64,000 bases of DNA. Source: an uncultured Bradyrhizobium sp. Lineage in GTDB: Bacteria > Pseudomonadota > Alphaproteobacteria > Rhizobiales > Xanthobacteraceae. This document shows, piece after piece, positions 9,688-18,400 of this stretch (its first letter is position 1; every line of letters starts with the position of its first letter). Location of the stretch: assembly GCF_936928535.1 (NCBI RefSeq), contig NZ_CAKZHY010000164.1:37809-101808 (forward strand), written 5' to 3'. Under the pieces are notes generated by a model. It saw nothing but the letters and a program-made list of their open reading frames with translations. It did no database searches and was not told the DNA's origin. Position numbers and translations under genes: made by a program.

Positions 9688-10344
9688 ATGCCTGTCCGCC
9701 AAAAAAACTCAAAGCCCAGCGCCCGTCGCCGGACTCCCGAAGCCCGGCCCTATCACCATGGTGACCTGCGCCGCGTGCTGATAGATGCTGCGTTGCAACT
9801 GGCGGCCGAGGGGGCCGAGGTCTCGGTGCGCGAGGCCGCGCGCCGCGCCGCGGTGTCGCCGGCGGCGCCATTCCGGCACTTTCCCAACCGCGACGCCTTG
9901 ATGGCGGCGGTGGCTGAGGAGGCGCAGCGGCGCTTCCGCGTCGAGATCGAGGCTGCGCTGGCGGAAGCAGCCTCCGCCGACCCGCTGGCGCGATTCCGCG
10001 CCTTCGGCGTCGCCTATGTGCGCTGGGCGATGCACAACCCCGCGCATTTCGAGATCATCTCCACGGGACGCTATTTCGCGTATGACAGCTCGGCCGAATT
10101 GACCCGCGACAATGCCGAGCTCGTCGCATTGACCGAACGGATGCTGGCTGAAGCGGCCTCGCAGGGCCTGCTGCGGTCGGCGGATCTGAAACGTATCCTG
10201 ATTGCCGGCCGCGCTCTGATCTACGGCTTTGCCCGTATGAATCTCGACGGCCATTTCCCGCGCTGGGGCGTGGAGGAGGGGCAGATCGAGCGGATGGCGG
10301 AGGAGGTAATCGATCTGTTCATTGCCGGGATCGCCAAGGGGTAG
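9688..10344 (+). CDS. TetR/AcrR-family regulator
   Basis: A 218-residue regulator. The N-terminal helix-turn-helix is clear (YHHGDLRRVLIDAALQLAAE, then VREAARRAAVSPAAPFRHFP), followed by an all-helical ligand/dimer domain. The YHHGDLR opening is typical of TetR proteins with the WHG-type C-terminal domain. Start taken at MPVRQ (9688), just after GAAGG; upstream starts at 9670/9673 lack a ribosome site. It is divergent from the ferric-reductase-like gene and very likely binds the two palindromes at 9598-9658, repressing both directions. Ligand unknown. Confidence 0.88.
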   Translation: MPVRQKNSKPSARRRTPEARPYHHGDLRRVLIDAALQLAAEGAEVSVREAARRAAVSPAAPFRHFPNRDALMAAVAEEAQRRFRVEIEAALAEAASADPLARFRAFGVAYVRWAMHNPAHFEIISTGRYFAYDSSAELTRDNAELVALTERMLAEAASQGLLRSADLKRILIAGRALIYGFARMNLDGHFPRWGVEEGQIERMAEEVIDLFIAGIAKG

Positions 10345-10454
10345 GCGCCTCGACGGTCCAGCTGCTGCTCAAATTGGCGTTGGCGGGTGACGCGGCGCCG
10401 CATACACTGCCGTGCATATTTTTCTCGTTTCCGACATTATGATGCTTGCCAAAG

Positions 10455-11432
10455 ATGGATCGACGCACATTTTTTCTGGCGGCCGGCACCTTGCCGATCT
10501 GGACGAACCCGGCCCTCGCTCAATCGACGCGGCCGACGATCGGCTTCCTCGCCAGCGGTTCGCCAGAGACCTTTGTCACGGTGGTGACCGGCTTCGAGGA
10601 AGGGCTCAAAGCCGCCGGGCTGGTTGCGGGCAGTAACGTCGTCATCGAATATCGCTGGGCTGAGGGGCAGTTCAAGCGGTTGCCCGAACTGGCGGCCGAA
10701 CTGGTCCAGAAGCAGGTCGACGTGATCGTCACCATGGGTGGCAACGTGGCCGTGCTTGCGGCCAAGCGAGCGACATCCGTTATTCCCATCGTCTTTCTCA
10801 CAGGGGACGATCCCGTCTCCACGGGCTTGGTCGAAAGCCTGAACCGGCCTGGTGGTAACGTCACTGGTGTGACCTGGCTCGCCGGAGAGCTTGGGGCCAA
10901 AAATCTCGAGCTGGTCAGCGAGTTGGTCCCGGCCGCGACCACGATCGGCGTCTTGGTGAACCCGAACCGGCCGACCGCAACTGCCCAGCTCGAAAGCGCA
11001 AAGGAGGCGGCCAAAGCCATTGGAAAGAGCCTGCTCGTGCTCAAGGTCAGTCAAAAGGACGATATCGACAAGGCCTTTGCCGACATCGCGCAGGCCCGCG
11101 TCGAGGCGCTGTTCGTGACAGTTGATCCAGTCTTCATCGTAAATCGCGTCCAGATCATCGAAGCCTCGGCGAAACAGCGGGTGCCGACCCTGTACTTCCA
11201 GCGCGAATTCGTCGATCTCGGCGGCCTCGTGAGCTACGGGGCCAGCGCGCACGACGCCTCGCGTCTCGTCGGCGGCTATGCGGCGCGGATCCTGAAGGGG
11301 GCCAAGCCGGTCGATCTTCCCATTCAGCGTTCGACCAAGATCGAGACGATCGTCAATTTGAAGACCGCCCGATCGCTGGGCATGACGATTCCGCCAAACC
11401 TGCTCGCCCGGGCCGACGAGGTGATCGAGTAG
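10455..11432 (+). CDS. ABC-type substrate-binding protein (ABC_sub_bind family)
   Basis: A 325-residue periplasmic protein of the PF04392-like group (TRPTIGFLASGSPE opening, RWAEGQFKRLPELAAELV, then AYFQRE-like and LARADEVIE ending), a family that is very expanded in Bradyrhizobium. The N-terminus MDRRTFFLAAGTLPIW has a Tat-like twin Arg and ends in ALAQ. ATG 10455 was chosen; a TTG 9 nt upstream is possible and neither has a strong ribosome site. There is no transporter gene beside it; ligand unknown. Confidence 0.8.
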   Translation: MDRRTFFLAAGTLPIWTNPALAQSTRPTIGFLASGSPETFVTVVTGFEEGLKAAGLVAGSNVVIEYRWAEGQFKRLPELAAELVQKQVDVIVTMGGNVAVLAAKRATSVIPIVFLTGDDPVSTGLVESLNRPGGNVTGVTWLAGELGAKNLELVSELVPAATTIGVLVNPNRPTATAQLESAKEAAKAIGKSLLVLKVSQKDDIDKAFADIAQARVEALFVTVDPVFIVNRVQIIEASAKQRVPTLYFQREFVDLGGLVSYGASAHDASRLVGGYAARILKGAKPVDLPIQRSTKIETIVNLKTARSLGMTIPPNLLARADEVIE

Positions 11433-11664
11433 CTGGTCGCGTTTCGCGGTCGCCTCGGGCTGGGGATGGGCATTGCGGTGCGGCCTTTCGCCGTCCGCTA
11501 ACATTAAGCGAAGGTTGCATCGCCACGCGCGTTGCCTGTCCGTGACCGTTCCGTTACAGTTTTGTGACACGGTGCAGCCGGCTGCGCCGGACGCCCTGGC
11601 GGTCTTGAGGCCGGCCAACCGGCTTCGCGTTCCCGCGCCGGACTTAAAGTTCAGCGTGTCGTCG

Positions 11665-13377
11665 ATGGCGTCCGCGCCCAATTCTGGTCCTTCTGCCACC
11701 ACCGCCGTTCTGGCGAGCGTTGCCGCGCTCGGCATCTGGCGGCTGCTTGCGGTGGTCGCGCCGCATGTCGCTGCACTTGCATTGATGTACCAGACCGAGA
11801 CCGATTTCGGCTCGCGTTTGTCCTTCCTGCTCGCCTGGGGCATTCTCAACTTTTTCTGGATCACGCTGTTGCGCCGGCCGGCGCTGTCGGGCGCATTGTC
11901 GCTTACTATGGTCGTGGTGCTGGTGCTGCTGTCCCAGCTGAAGCACGACGTCGTGCAGATGACGGTCAACTTCATCGACCTGATGATGATCGATCGCGAC
12001 ACGGTCGCGTTCCTGTTCACAATCTTCCCGAATTTGCGTTGGTCGGTGATCGGGGCCGGCCTTGTCACGCTGCCGTTGATGTACGCGCTGTGGTGGCTCG
12101 ATCCGTTCCGTATCCGCCGCCTTCCGGCGCTCGCCTGCAAGCTCGCCTGTCTCGCCGCCCTGGTCTTCTATTCCGTCTATCATCCCGACGAAGCCTGGCG
12201 CGGCTATTACGACGACGGTTATCTTTCAAAGTTCTTCCGCTCCGGCGTCACTGCGGTCTCGGATTTCGTCCAGTACGGCTTCATGGAGTCGGCCGCCGCG
12301 ACCAATGAACGCCTCAACATGCCGCTGATCGACGCCTGCCACCCGGCCGGCCGCCGGCCGAACATCATCATGATCCATGATGAATCGAGCTTCGACATCC
12401 GCGCCGCGCAGGGCATCAAGGTGCCGCCGGGCTATGGCAGCCACTTCAAGTCCTGGGACGGCAAGGAGCGCACCTTCCTGGCTGAAAGCAATGGCGGGCC
12501 GAGCTGGTTCACCGAATACAACGTGCTTGCAGGTCTGTCCTCGCGCTCGTTCGGCCGCTTTGCCTATTTCGTGACTCGCATCGCGTCGGGCCGCGTCGAG
12601 CGTGGCCTGCCGCTGGCGCTGCGCCGTTGCGGCTACGACACCATGTCGCTCTATCCTGCCTACGGCGGCTTCATGGGCGCGCGCAGCTTCCAGATGACGA
12701 CCGGCGTCGAGCGCTTCCTCGACTCGCATGATCTCGGCGCGAAAGACGTCGAGCCCGACAGCTTCTTCTACGACAAGGCACTGCGGCTGATGGGCGACCG
12801 CACGCCGAACAAGCCGCTGTTCACCTTCATCTATCTCGGCGCCAACCATTTCCCCTGGGAGACGCGCTTCCGGCCCGACCTGCTGCCGAACTGGCGCGCG
12901 CCCGGCAACGTGCGGTCCATCGACGAATATCTGCGCCGCCAGGCGATGAGTGCCGAGCAATACAAAACCTTCGTCGCGGGCTTGAAGAAGAATTTTCCGG
13001 GCGAGCCGTTCCTGATCGTGCGCTACGGCGATCACCAGCCGGAGTTCGCCCCTGCTATCCTCGAGCCCGGGCTCGACGAAGGTGCGATCGGCAAGAAGCT
13101 CGACGCCTATGATCCGCGTCTCTACGCGACTTATTACGCGATCGACGCCGTCAATTTCGAGCCGGTGAAGAGCGACGCCGTGATGGACACGATCGACGGT
13201 CCCTATCTACCGCTGGTGATCCAGGAAGCTGCCGGTATCCCGCTCGACCCGTCCTTCGTCGAGCAGAGGAACATCATGTTGCGCTGCAAGGGCATGTTCT
13301 ACGGTTGCGATGACGGCGCCGAGGCGCGCCGCTTCAATCGCCTGCTGATTGACGCCGGTATGATTAGGGGGCTGTAG
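11665..13377 (+). CDS. LTA synthase/OpgB-like membrane sulfatase-fold transferase
   Basis: About 570 residues. The N-terminal third holds several transmembrane helices; the rest is an alkaline phosphatase/sulfatase-fold domain. Motifs: PNIIMIHDESSFDI (232-245, first metal ligand), GGPSWFTEYNVLAGLSSRS (nucleophile region, where LtaS has its catalytic Thr), NHFPW (394-398) and RYGDHQP (453-459, second metal-binding site). This is the layout of LtaS, OpgB and related enzymes that move phosphoglycerol or phosphoethanolamine groups onto glycans or lipids at the outer face of the inner membrane. Start MASAPN is the first residue of the conserved part; GTG 11656 is possible. An LpxO-like gene follows, suggesting envelope modification. 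Confidence 0.8.
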   Translation: MASAPNSGPSATTAVLASVAALGIWRLLAVVAPHVAALALMYQTETDFGSRLSFLLAWGILNFFWITLLRRPALSGALSLTMVVVLVLLSQLKHDVVQMTVNFIDLMMIDRDTVAFLFTIFPNLRWSVIGAGLVTLPLMYALWWLDPFRIRRLPALACKLACLAALVFYSVYHPDEAWRGYYDDGYLSKFFRSGVTAVSDFVQYGFMESAAATNERLNMPLIDACHPAGRRPNIIMIHDESSFDIRAAQGIKVPPGYGSHFKSWDGKERTFLAESNGGPSWFTEYNVLAGLSSRSFGRFAYFVTRIASGRVERGLPLALRRCGYDTMSLYPAYGGFMGARSFQMTTGVERFLDSHDLGAKDVEPDSFFYDKALRLMGDRTPNKPLFTFIYLGANHFPWETRFRPDLLPNWRAPGNVRSIDEYLRRQAMSAEQYKTFVAGLKKNFPGEPFLIVRYGDHQPEFAPAILEPGLDEGAIGKKLDAYDPRLYATYYAIDAVNFEPVKSDAVMDTIDGPYLPLVIQEAAGIPLDPSFVEQRNIMLRCKGMFYGCDDGAEARRFNRLLIDAGMIRGL

Positions 13378-13497
13378 CGTCGCAGCAACGGTTCCTGCTC
13401 AAGCGCGAGTCGCCGTCTTGAACGTGGTTGCATATTTCTGCTACGTTCCTCGCTGGTCGTTTTTTTGCAAGATCTTCGATTTTTTGCGGGATCTTTC

Positions 13498-14430
13498 ATG
13501 GTATTACGTCTTCTTTCGCCGCAATTCCTCTTGCTCTGGGCCTTCATCGGCTCGACGCTCGCCGTGCATTTCCGCGGCAAGGTGCGACTCGGTTTCTGGC
13601 GGCAGTTCACCGATCATTCGACACTGATGGCGCCGTACAACGTGCTCATGTATATGTTCTCGGCGGTGCCGAACCGGCCGATCATCGAGGAGACATCGTT
13701 CCCCGAGATGAAGGTGCTCCGCGACAATTGGCAGACTATCCGCGAGGAGGCGCTCCTTCTGTTCGCGCAAGGCCAGATCAAGGCCGCTGACAAATACAAC
13801 GATTGGGGCTTCAACTCCTTCTTCCGTACCGGCTGGAAGCGCTTCTATCTGAAATGGTACGATGAGCCGCTGCCTTCAGCGCTCGCCAACTGCCCCAGGA
13901 CCGTCGCGCTGTTGAGCTCGATCCCGAATATCAAGGGCGCGATGTTCACCAACCTGCCGCCGGGCGGACGCTTGGTGCAGCATCGCGATCCCTTTGCCGG
14001 CTCGATCCGCTACCACCTCGGCCTGCAGGTGCCGACATCGCCCGGCGAGTGCCGCATCTTCATCGACGGCGATCCCCATACCTGGCACGACGGCGAGGCC
14101 CTGCTGTTCGACGAGACCTATCTGCACTACGCTGAGAATACCACCAGCGACGACCGGCTGATTTTATTTTGCGACATCGAGCGTCCGCTGACGAGCAAGG
14201 CGATGACTTCAGTCAACCGCTGGTTCTCCGATCACATCATCCGGGAAAGCGCGACCCAGAACGTCGAGGGTGAACGCGTCGGCTGGATCAACCGCATCTT
14301 CGCCTACGCCTATCAGGTGCGGCTGTTCGGCAAGCGGATGAAGGCCTGGAACAGGCGTGTATACTACACGGTGAAGTTCGCCTTGATCGGCGGCATCATC
14401 GCGGCCTTTCTGGCGACGGCGTTTGCGTAA
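13498..14430 (+). CDS. lpxO: Aspartyl/asparaginyl beta-hydroxylase family, LpxO-like
   Basis: A 310-residue Fe(II)/2-oxoglutarate oxygenase of the LpxO type. A hydrophobic helix begins the protein (LLSPQFLLLWAFIGSTLAV), the catalytic part has VQHRDPFAGSIRYHLGL (ligands near H162 and D164) and ETYLHYAENTTSDDRLILF (third ligand H210 and the 2OG-binding Arg), and a second helix closes it. LpxO adds a 2-hydroxyl to a lipid A acyl chain. ATG 13498 follows GGGAT; an earlier in-frame ATG at 13465 is less likely. Function is inferred from family resemblance. Confidence 0.78.
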   Translation: MVLRLLSPQFLLLWAFIGSTLAVHFRGKVRLGFWRQFTDHSTLMAPYNVLMYMFSAVPNRPIIEETSFPEMKVLRDNWQTIREEALLLFAQGQIKAADKYNDWGFNSFFRTGWKRFYLKWYDEPLPSALANCPRTVALLSSIPNIKGAMFTNLPPGGRLVQHRDPFAGSIRYHLGLQVPTSPGECRIFIDGDPHTWHDGEALLFDETYLHYAENTTSDDRLILFCDIERPLTSKAMTSVNRWFSDHIIRESATQNVEGERVGWINRIFAYAYQVRLFGKRMKAWNRRVYYTVKFALIGGIIAAFLATAFA

Positions 14431-14649
14431 AGTATCGTATTACGGTGTTGTAATCTTTCGAACGCGGACGCCGTTTTCAAACTAAAGTCTGAGCCGAACA
14501 AGGCCGAAATCACCGACTTGTAATTGGCAGGCCGCTCCGCTTCCCAAACTTCGTCACGATTTCTTCCATCATCCGCCAAGCGGCCGCCGTCGTCTTTCAG
14601 GCGGAGGGTCGTCCATCTCTGGTCCGTTTTCCTTGCAGGAGTATCGTCC

Positions 14650-15816
14650 ATGCGAGCGCTCGATGCTGCGCGTCTTGCCTTTGCCCTCATGTTGCTCGGC
14701 CCGCCCGCTTATGCGGCCGAACCGGCGCACGACATCAAGGGCCTCTACCTCATGACCGACTATCCGGCGGTCACGGTGCGGCCGGGGACTACGACCAATG
14801 TGTCGCTGCGGTTGCAGGATTACGGTCTCGCGCCGGAGCGCTATCAGCTTTCGGTCGCCGGCGTGCCGAGCGGCTGGACCGCGACATTGCTGGGCGGCGG
14901 CCAGCCGGTTGGTGCCGCGATGCCGGCGCCCGATGGCAGTGTCGCGCTCCAGCTTCGGCTCGACATCCCCGCCACCAGCGATCTCAGCGCACATACGCTC
15001 ACGGTCAAGGCCGAGGGGCAGGGCACCAACGCCGAACTTCCCATCGCCGTGTCGCTGGCCAAGGAGCTGCCCGCCAAGCTCAGCTTGAAGTCCAGCCTGC
15101 CGTCGCTGCGGGGCAGTCCGAAATCGAATTTCGACTATACGCTCTCGATCAAGAACGATTCGGGCCGCAACGTTGTCGCCAGCTTCGCCGCCGACGCGCC
15201 TGCCAATTTCGAAACCTCGTTCACCGAGGCCTACGGCACGCAGGAGCTGTCTTCGATCCCGATCGATGCCGGCCAGTCCAAGGACATCAAGCTGAAGGTG
15301 CGGCCGCCCAGCTCGACCTCAGCCGGCCATTTTCCGGTGAAGGTGACGGTGAAGGCGGGCGACGCTTCAGCCTCGACCGAGCTTGCGCTCGACGTGGTCG
15401 GCGAGCCGCAGCTCCAGATCTCCGGCCGCGATGGCCTGTTGAGCGCGCGTGCCGTCGCGGGCAAGCAGAGCTCGATCCCGATCGTCGTGAGCAACAGCGG
15501 GACGGCGCCGGCCGAGAATATCAGCCTCGCCGGCACGGCGCCGAACGGTTGGAAAGTGACGTTCGAGCCCGCGACGATCGATCGTCTCGTGCCCGGCAAG
15601 GACAGCGAGGTCCAGGCGCTGCTCACGCCCAGCGACAAGTCGCTGGCCGGCGATTATCAGGCCAATATCCGCGCCACGTCCAAGGGTGAAACCGCCTCGA
15701 GCCAGTTACGCATCACGGTCGCTACCTCGACCGTATGGGGCGTGGCCGGCGCCGGCGTCATCGGTGTCGCGCTGCTGTTGATGCTCGGGGCCGTTGCGAG
15801 GTTCGGACGGCGATGA
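14650..15816 (+). CDS. NEW3-domain secreted/membrane protein
   Basis: A 388-residue protein: signal peptide (LAFALMLLGPPAYAAEP), three or four tandem immunoglobulin-like beta domains of the NEW3 kind (PAVTVRPGTTTNVSLRLQDY; VPSGWTATLLGGGQPV; later SGTAPAENISLAGTAPNGW and KDSEVQALLTPSDKS), then a C-terminal helix and short basic tail. GCAGGAG precedes the ATG. Its stop codon overlaps the next start as ATGA, so it is translationally coupled to an ABC ATPase and permease. It is likely the extracytoplasmic, substrate-facing part of that system. Confidence 0.85.
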   Translation: MRALDAARLAFALMLLGPPAYAAEPAHDIKGLYLMTDYPAVTVRPGTTTNVSLRLQDYGLAPERYQLSVAGVPSGWTATLLGGGQPVGAAMPAPDGSVALQLRLDIPATSDLSAHTLTVKAEGQGTNAELPIAVSLAKELPAKLSLKSSLPSLRGSPKSNFDYTLSIKNDSGRNVVASFAADAPANFETSFTEAYGTQELSSIPIDAGQSKDIKLKVRPPSSTSAGHFPVKVTVKAGDASASTELALDVVGEPQLQISGRDGLLSARAVAGKQSSIPIVVSNSGTAPAENISLAGTAPNGWKVTFEPATIDRLVPGKDSEVQALLTPSDKSLAGDYQANIRATSKGETASSQLRITVATSTVWGVAGAGVIGVALLLMLGAVARFGRR

Positions 15817-16790
15817 ACGAGCAGCAGAGCACGACCACGACTCCTCCCGTCATCCACGCACGCGGCCTGACCAGGCGCTACGGTGACACGGCCGTCGTTG
15901 ACGGCATCGACCTCGACATCATCAGGGGCGAAGTGTTCGGCTTGCTCGGCCCGAACGGCGCCGGCAAGACCACGACCATCCTGATGATGCTCGGCCTCAC
16001 CGAGATCTCATCGGGTGAGATCAGCGTGCTCGGCTTCAATCCGGCGCGCGAGCCGCTCAAGGTCAAACGTCGCGTCGGCTATCTGCCGGATGCCGTGGGC
16101 TTCTATGACCAGCTCACGGCGACGGAGAACCTCGCCTACACCGGCAAGCTGATGGGGCTCCCTCGCGCGGAGCGTGCGGGCAGGATCGAACAGGCGCTGA
16201 GGCGCGTCGGCCTGATCGACGTCGCGTCGAAGCGGGTCGCGACCTTCTCCCGCGGCATGCGGCAACGGCTGGGCCTTGCCGAGATCATCATGAAGCGCGC
16301 CGAGATCGCGATCCTGGACGAGCCGACATCGGGTCTCGATCCGCAGGCAACTCAGGAGTTTCTCGGGTTGATCGGCGAGCTCAAGGCTGAAGGCATCACG
16401 GTGCTGCTGTCGTCCCATATGCTCGATCAGGTTCAGCGCATCTGCGATCGCGTCGCGTTGTTCAAGGCCGGTCATATCGTGCTGATGGGGGCGGTGCCGG
16501 AGCTTGCGGTCAAGGTGCTGGGCGCCGGCTTTGTCGTGGAAGTCGAGGCCGAAGGTCCCGGGATCGCCAGGCGCCTCGCCATGATTCCCGGCGTCACCCA
16601 GGTCGAGACGCTCTCGGCCGATCGCTTCCGAATGACTGCGGAGCGTGACGTGCGACCTGATGCGGCGCGCGCAGTGGTCGCGGTTGACGGTTCCTTGCGC
16701 AGGCTGTCCGTCGACGAGCCGAGCCTGGACACGATCTACGCGCGCTACTTCCAGGACCACTCTGCGGGAGGCGTTCGTCATGCGGCGTGA
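15813..16790 (+). CDS. ABC-2-type transporter, ATP-binding protein
   Basis: A 325-residue ATPase: Walker A GPNGAGKT (46-53), signature region TFSRGMRQRLG (a diverged LSGGQ, as in NosF-like subunits), Walker B AILDEPTSGLDP and switch His in LLSSHMLD. A C-terminal domain of about 80 residues follows. It overlaps the NEW3 gene by 4 nt (ATGA) and the permease gene by 11 nt. The whole resembles NosF-type export systems; the cargo is unknown. Confidence 0.92.
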   Translation: MNEQQSTTTTPPVIHARGLTRRYGDTAVVDGIDLDIIRGEVFGLLGPNGAGKTTTILMMLGLTEISSGEISVLGFNPAREPLKVKRRVGYLPDAVGFYDQLTATENLAYTGKLMGLPRAERAGRIEQALRRVGLIDVASKRVATFSRGMRQRLGLAEIIMKRAEIAILDEPTSGLDPQATQEFLGLIGELKAEGITVLLSSHMLDQVQRICDRVALFKAGHIVLMGAVPELAVKVLGAGFVVEVEAEGPGIARRLAMIPGVTQVETLSADRFRMTAERDVRPDAARAVVAVDGSLRRLSVDEPSLDTIYARYFQDHSAGGVRHAA

Positions 16791-17742
16791 GGGATCACCT
16801 TTCCAGGGAATGTCGACCGTCTTCGTCAAGGAGCTCGCCGACCATATCTCCAGCGTCCGGATGTTGATGCTGGAGCTCCTGATCGTCTTCACGGCACTTG
16901 CGGCCCTGTACGAAGCCATCAACAGCCTCAGGCAAAACACCGCCGAGGATCCGTTCCTGCTGCTGCGACTGTTCACGATCGACCAGGCGCCGTTGCCGTC
17001 CTTCGTCGCAATCCTCGGCTTCCTCATTCCGCTGATGGCGATTGGACTGGGCTTCGACGCGGTCAATGGCGAGCACAACAGGCGAACCTTGTCGCGTATC
17101 CTGGCGCAGCCGATTTATCGAGATGCCTTGTTGATGGGGAAATTCCTTGCGGCGCTCGCCACCATCGGAATCAGCCTTGCTGCCTTGTGGTTGCTGGTGA
17201 TCGGCCTCGGCCTGATCTTTCTCGGCGTGCCGCCCGGCAGCGAGGAGGTCGCGCGATCGCTCGTGTTCCTGGCCGTGGCGATCTTCTACGCGGGTGTCTG
17301 GCTATCGCTGGCGATGCTGCTGTCCACGGTGTTCCGGTCGGCTGCGACCGCCGCCCTGGTCTCGCTGGGCATCTGGCTGTTCCTGACGGTGCTCTGGCCG
17401 ATGCTGGCGCCGGCCCTGGCACAGGCGGTCGCACCGGCCGATCCGCGTTATGCGCTGCTTGGCCTGAACGATCCGGCGACTGCAGTGTGGACGCAGGAGC
17501 TGTTGCGGCTATCGCCGAACGACCTGTTTGAAGAGGCGATGCTTGCGGTGCTGTCGCCGACGACCCGCGCGCTTGGCCCTGTCTTCCTCGATCAGCTCCG
17601 TGGCGCCGTTATGGGCGCGCCGCTGCCATTCGGCGAAAGCGTCATGCTCGCATGGCCGCAGACAGTCGGCCTCGTCGCCGGCACCATTGTACTGTTTGCA
17701 TTCAGCTATGTGCTGTTTCAGCGGCAGGAAGTGAGGGCATGA
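16780..17742 (+). CDS. ABC-2-type transporter permease
   Basis: A 320-residue membrane protein with about six hydrophobic segments. The DAVNGEHNRRTLSRILAQPI motif followed by FLAALATIGISLAALWLL is typical of NosY-like permeases. Start MRREGS at 16780 lies after GGGAGG and inside the ATPase gene. It is the third gene of the NEW3-ATPase-permease operon. Confidence 0.9.
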   Translation: MRREGSPFQGMSTVFVKELADHISSVRMLMLELLIVFTALAALYEAINSLRQNTAEDPFLLLRLFTIDQAPLPSFVAILGFLIPLMAIGLGFDAVNGEHNRRTLSRILAQPIYRDALLMGKFLAALATIGISLAALWLLVIGLGLIFLGVPPGSEEVARSLVFLAVAIFYAGVWLSLAMLLSTVFRSAATAALVSLGIWLFLTVLWPMLAPALAQAVAPADPRYALLGLNDPATAVWTQELLRLSPNDLFEEAMLAVLSPTTRALGPVFLDQLRGAVMGAPLPFGESVMLAWPQTVGLVAGTIVLFAFSYVLFQRQEVRA

Positions 17743-17978
17743 GCTGATTGTGTTTTGCCCTCTCGTCCTCCAGAGATGGGCACGAGGGGGTGGCTGGACG
17801 TCCCCAGCAGCCACCCCCTCAACTCCGCTTGTCGCCGCGCAGCCCTGTCGCGAAGCATTTTCGTCACTACATTTCATCGACACCTTCCTCGTGTCATCCC
17901 CCGAACGAGGGACGCGGCGAAAGACGAGGCCGGCTAATCGGGGACACCAGACAAGCCGAAAACGACAGGAGAACTCAC

Positions 17979-18356
17979 TTGCCAATTTCCGTGAAGCAGA
18001 TGTTGGAAGCCGCCAACGCCGCCGTGACCAAGATCACGCCGGCAGAGGCAAAGGAGATGATCGGCAAGGGCAACGTGCTCGTGCTCGATGTGCGCGATGC
18101 GCCTGAAGTCGAGAAAAGCGGCAAGGTTCAGGGCGCGCTGAATGTTTCCCGCGGCATGTTGGAATTCCGCGCCGATCCTGACTCGCCGTATCACGACAAG
18201 GCGTTTGCCAAGGACAAGCCCGTGATCCTCTATTGCGCCTCCGGCGGTCGGTCCGCCCTGGCTGGCAAGCTGCTCAAGGATATGGGCTACAACCAAGTCT
18301 ACAACGTCGGTGGCTTCAAGGATTGGGTCGACGCCGGCGGCGCCGTCGACAAGTAG
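17979..18356 (+). CDS. Rhodanese-domain sulfurtransferase
   Basis: A single rhodanese domain of 125 residues. LDVRDAPEV contains the conserved Asp/Arg; the active-site loop CASGGR (Cys86) follows VILY. The start is TTG at 17979, placed 7 nt after CAGGAG, and reads MPISVKQML. No ATG fits better; the frame opens further upstream without support. Likely cytoplasmic sulfane-sulfur transfer. It converges on the osmoprotectant transporter genes. Confidence 0.87.
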   Translation: MPISVKQMLEAANAAVTKITPAEAKEMIGKGNVLVLDVRDAPEVEKSGKVQGALNVSRGMLEFRADPDSPYHDKAFAKDKPVILYCASGGRSALAGKLLKDMGYNQVYNVGGFKDWVDAGGAVDK

Positions 18357-18373
18357 TCTGTGCGCGGGAGGGC

Positions 18374-18400
18374 CGGGCGTTGGGAATAGCCTAGCGCCCG
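18374..18400. terminator. Hairpin between convergent genes
   Basis: CGGGCG (18374-18379) pairs with CGCCCG (18395-18400), overlapping the stop codon of the leftward gene. There is no clear T-run. It may serve as a shared transcription end; weak support. Confidence 0.3.
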
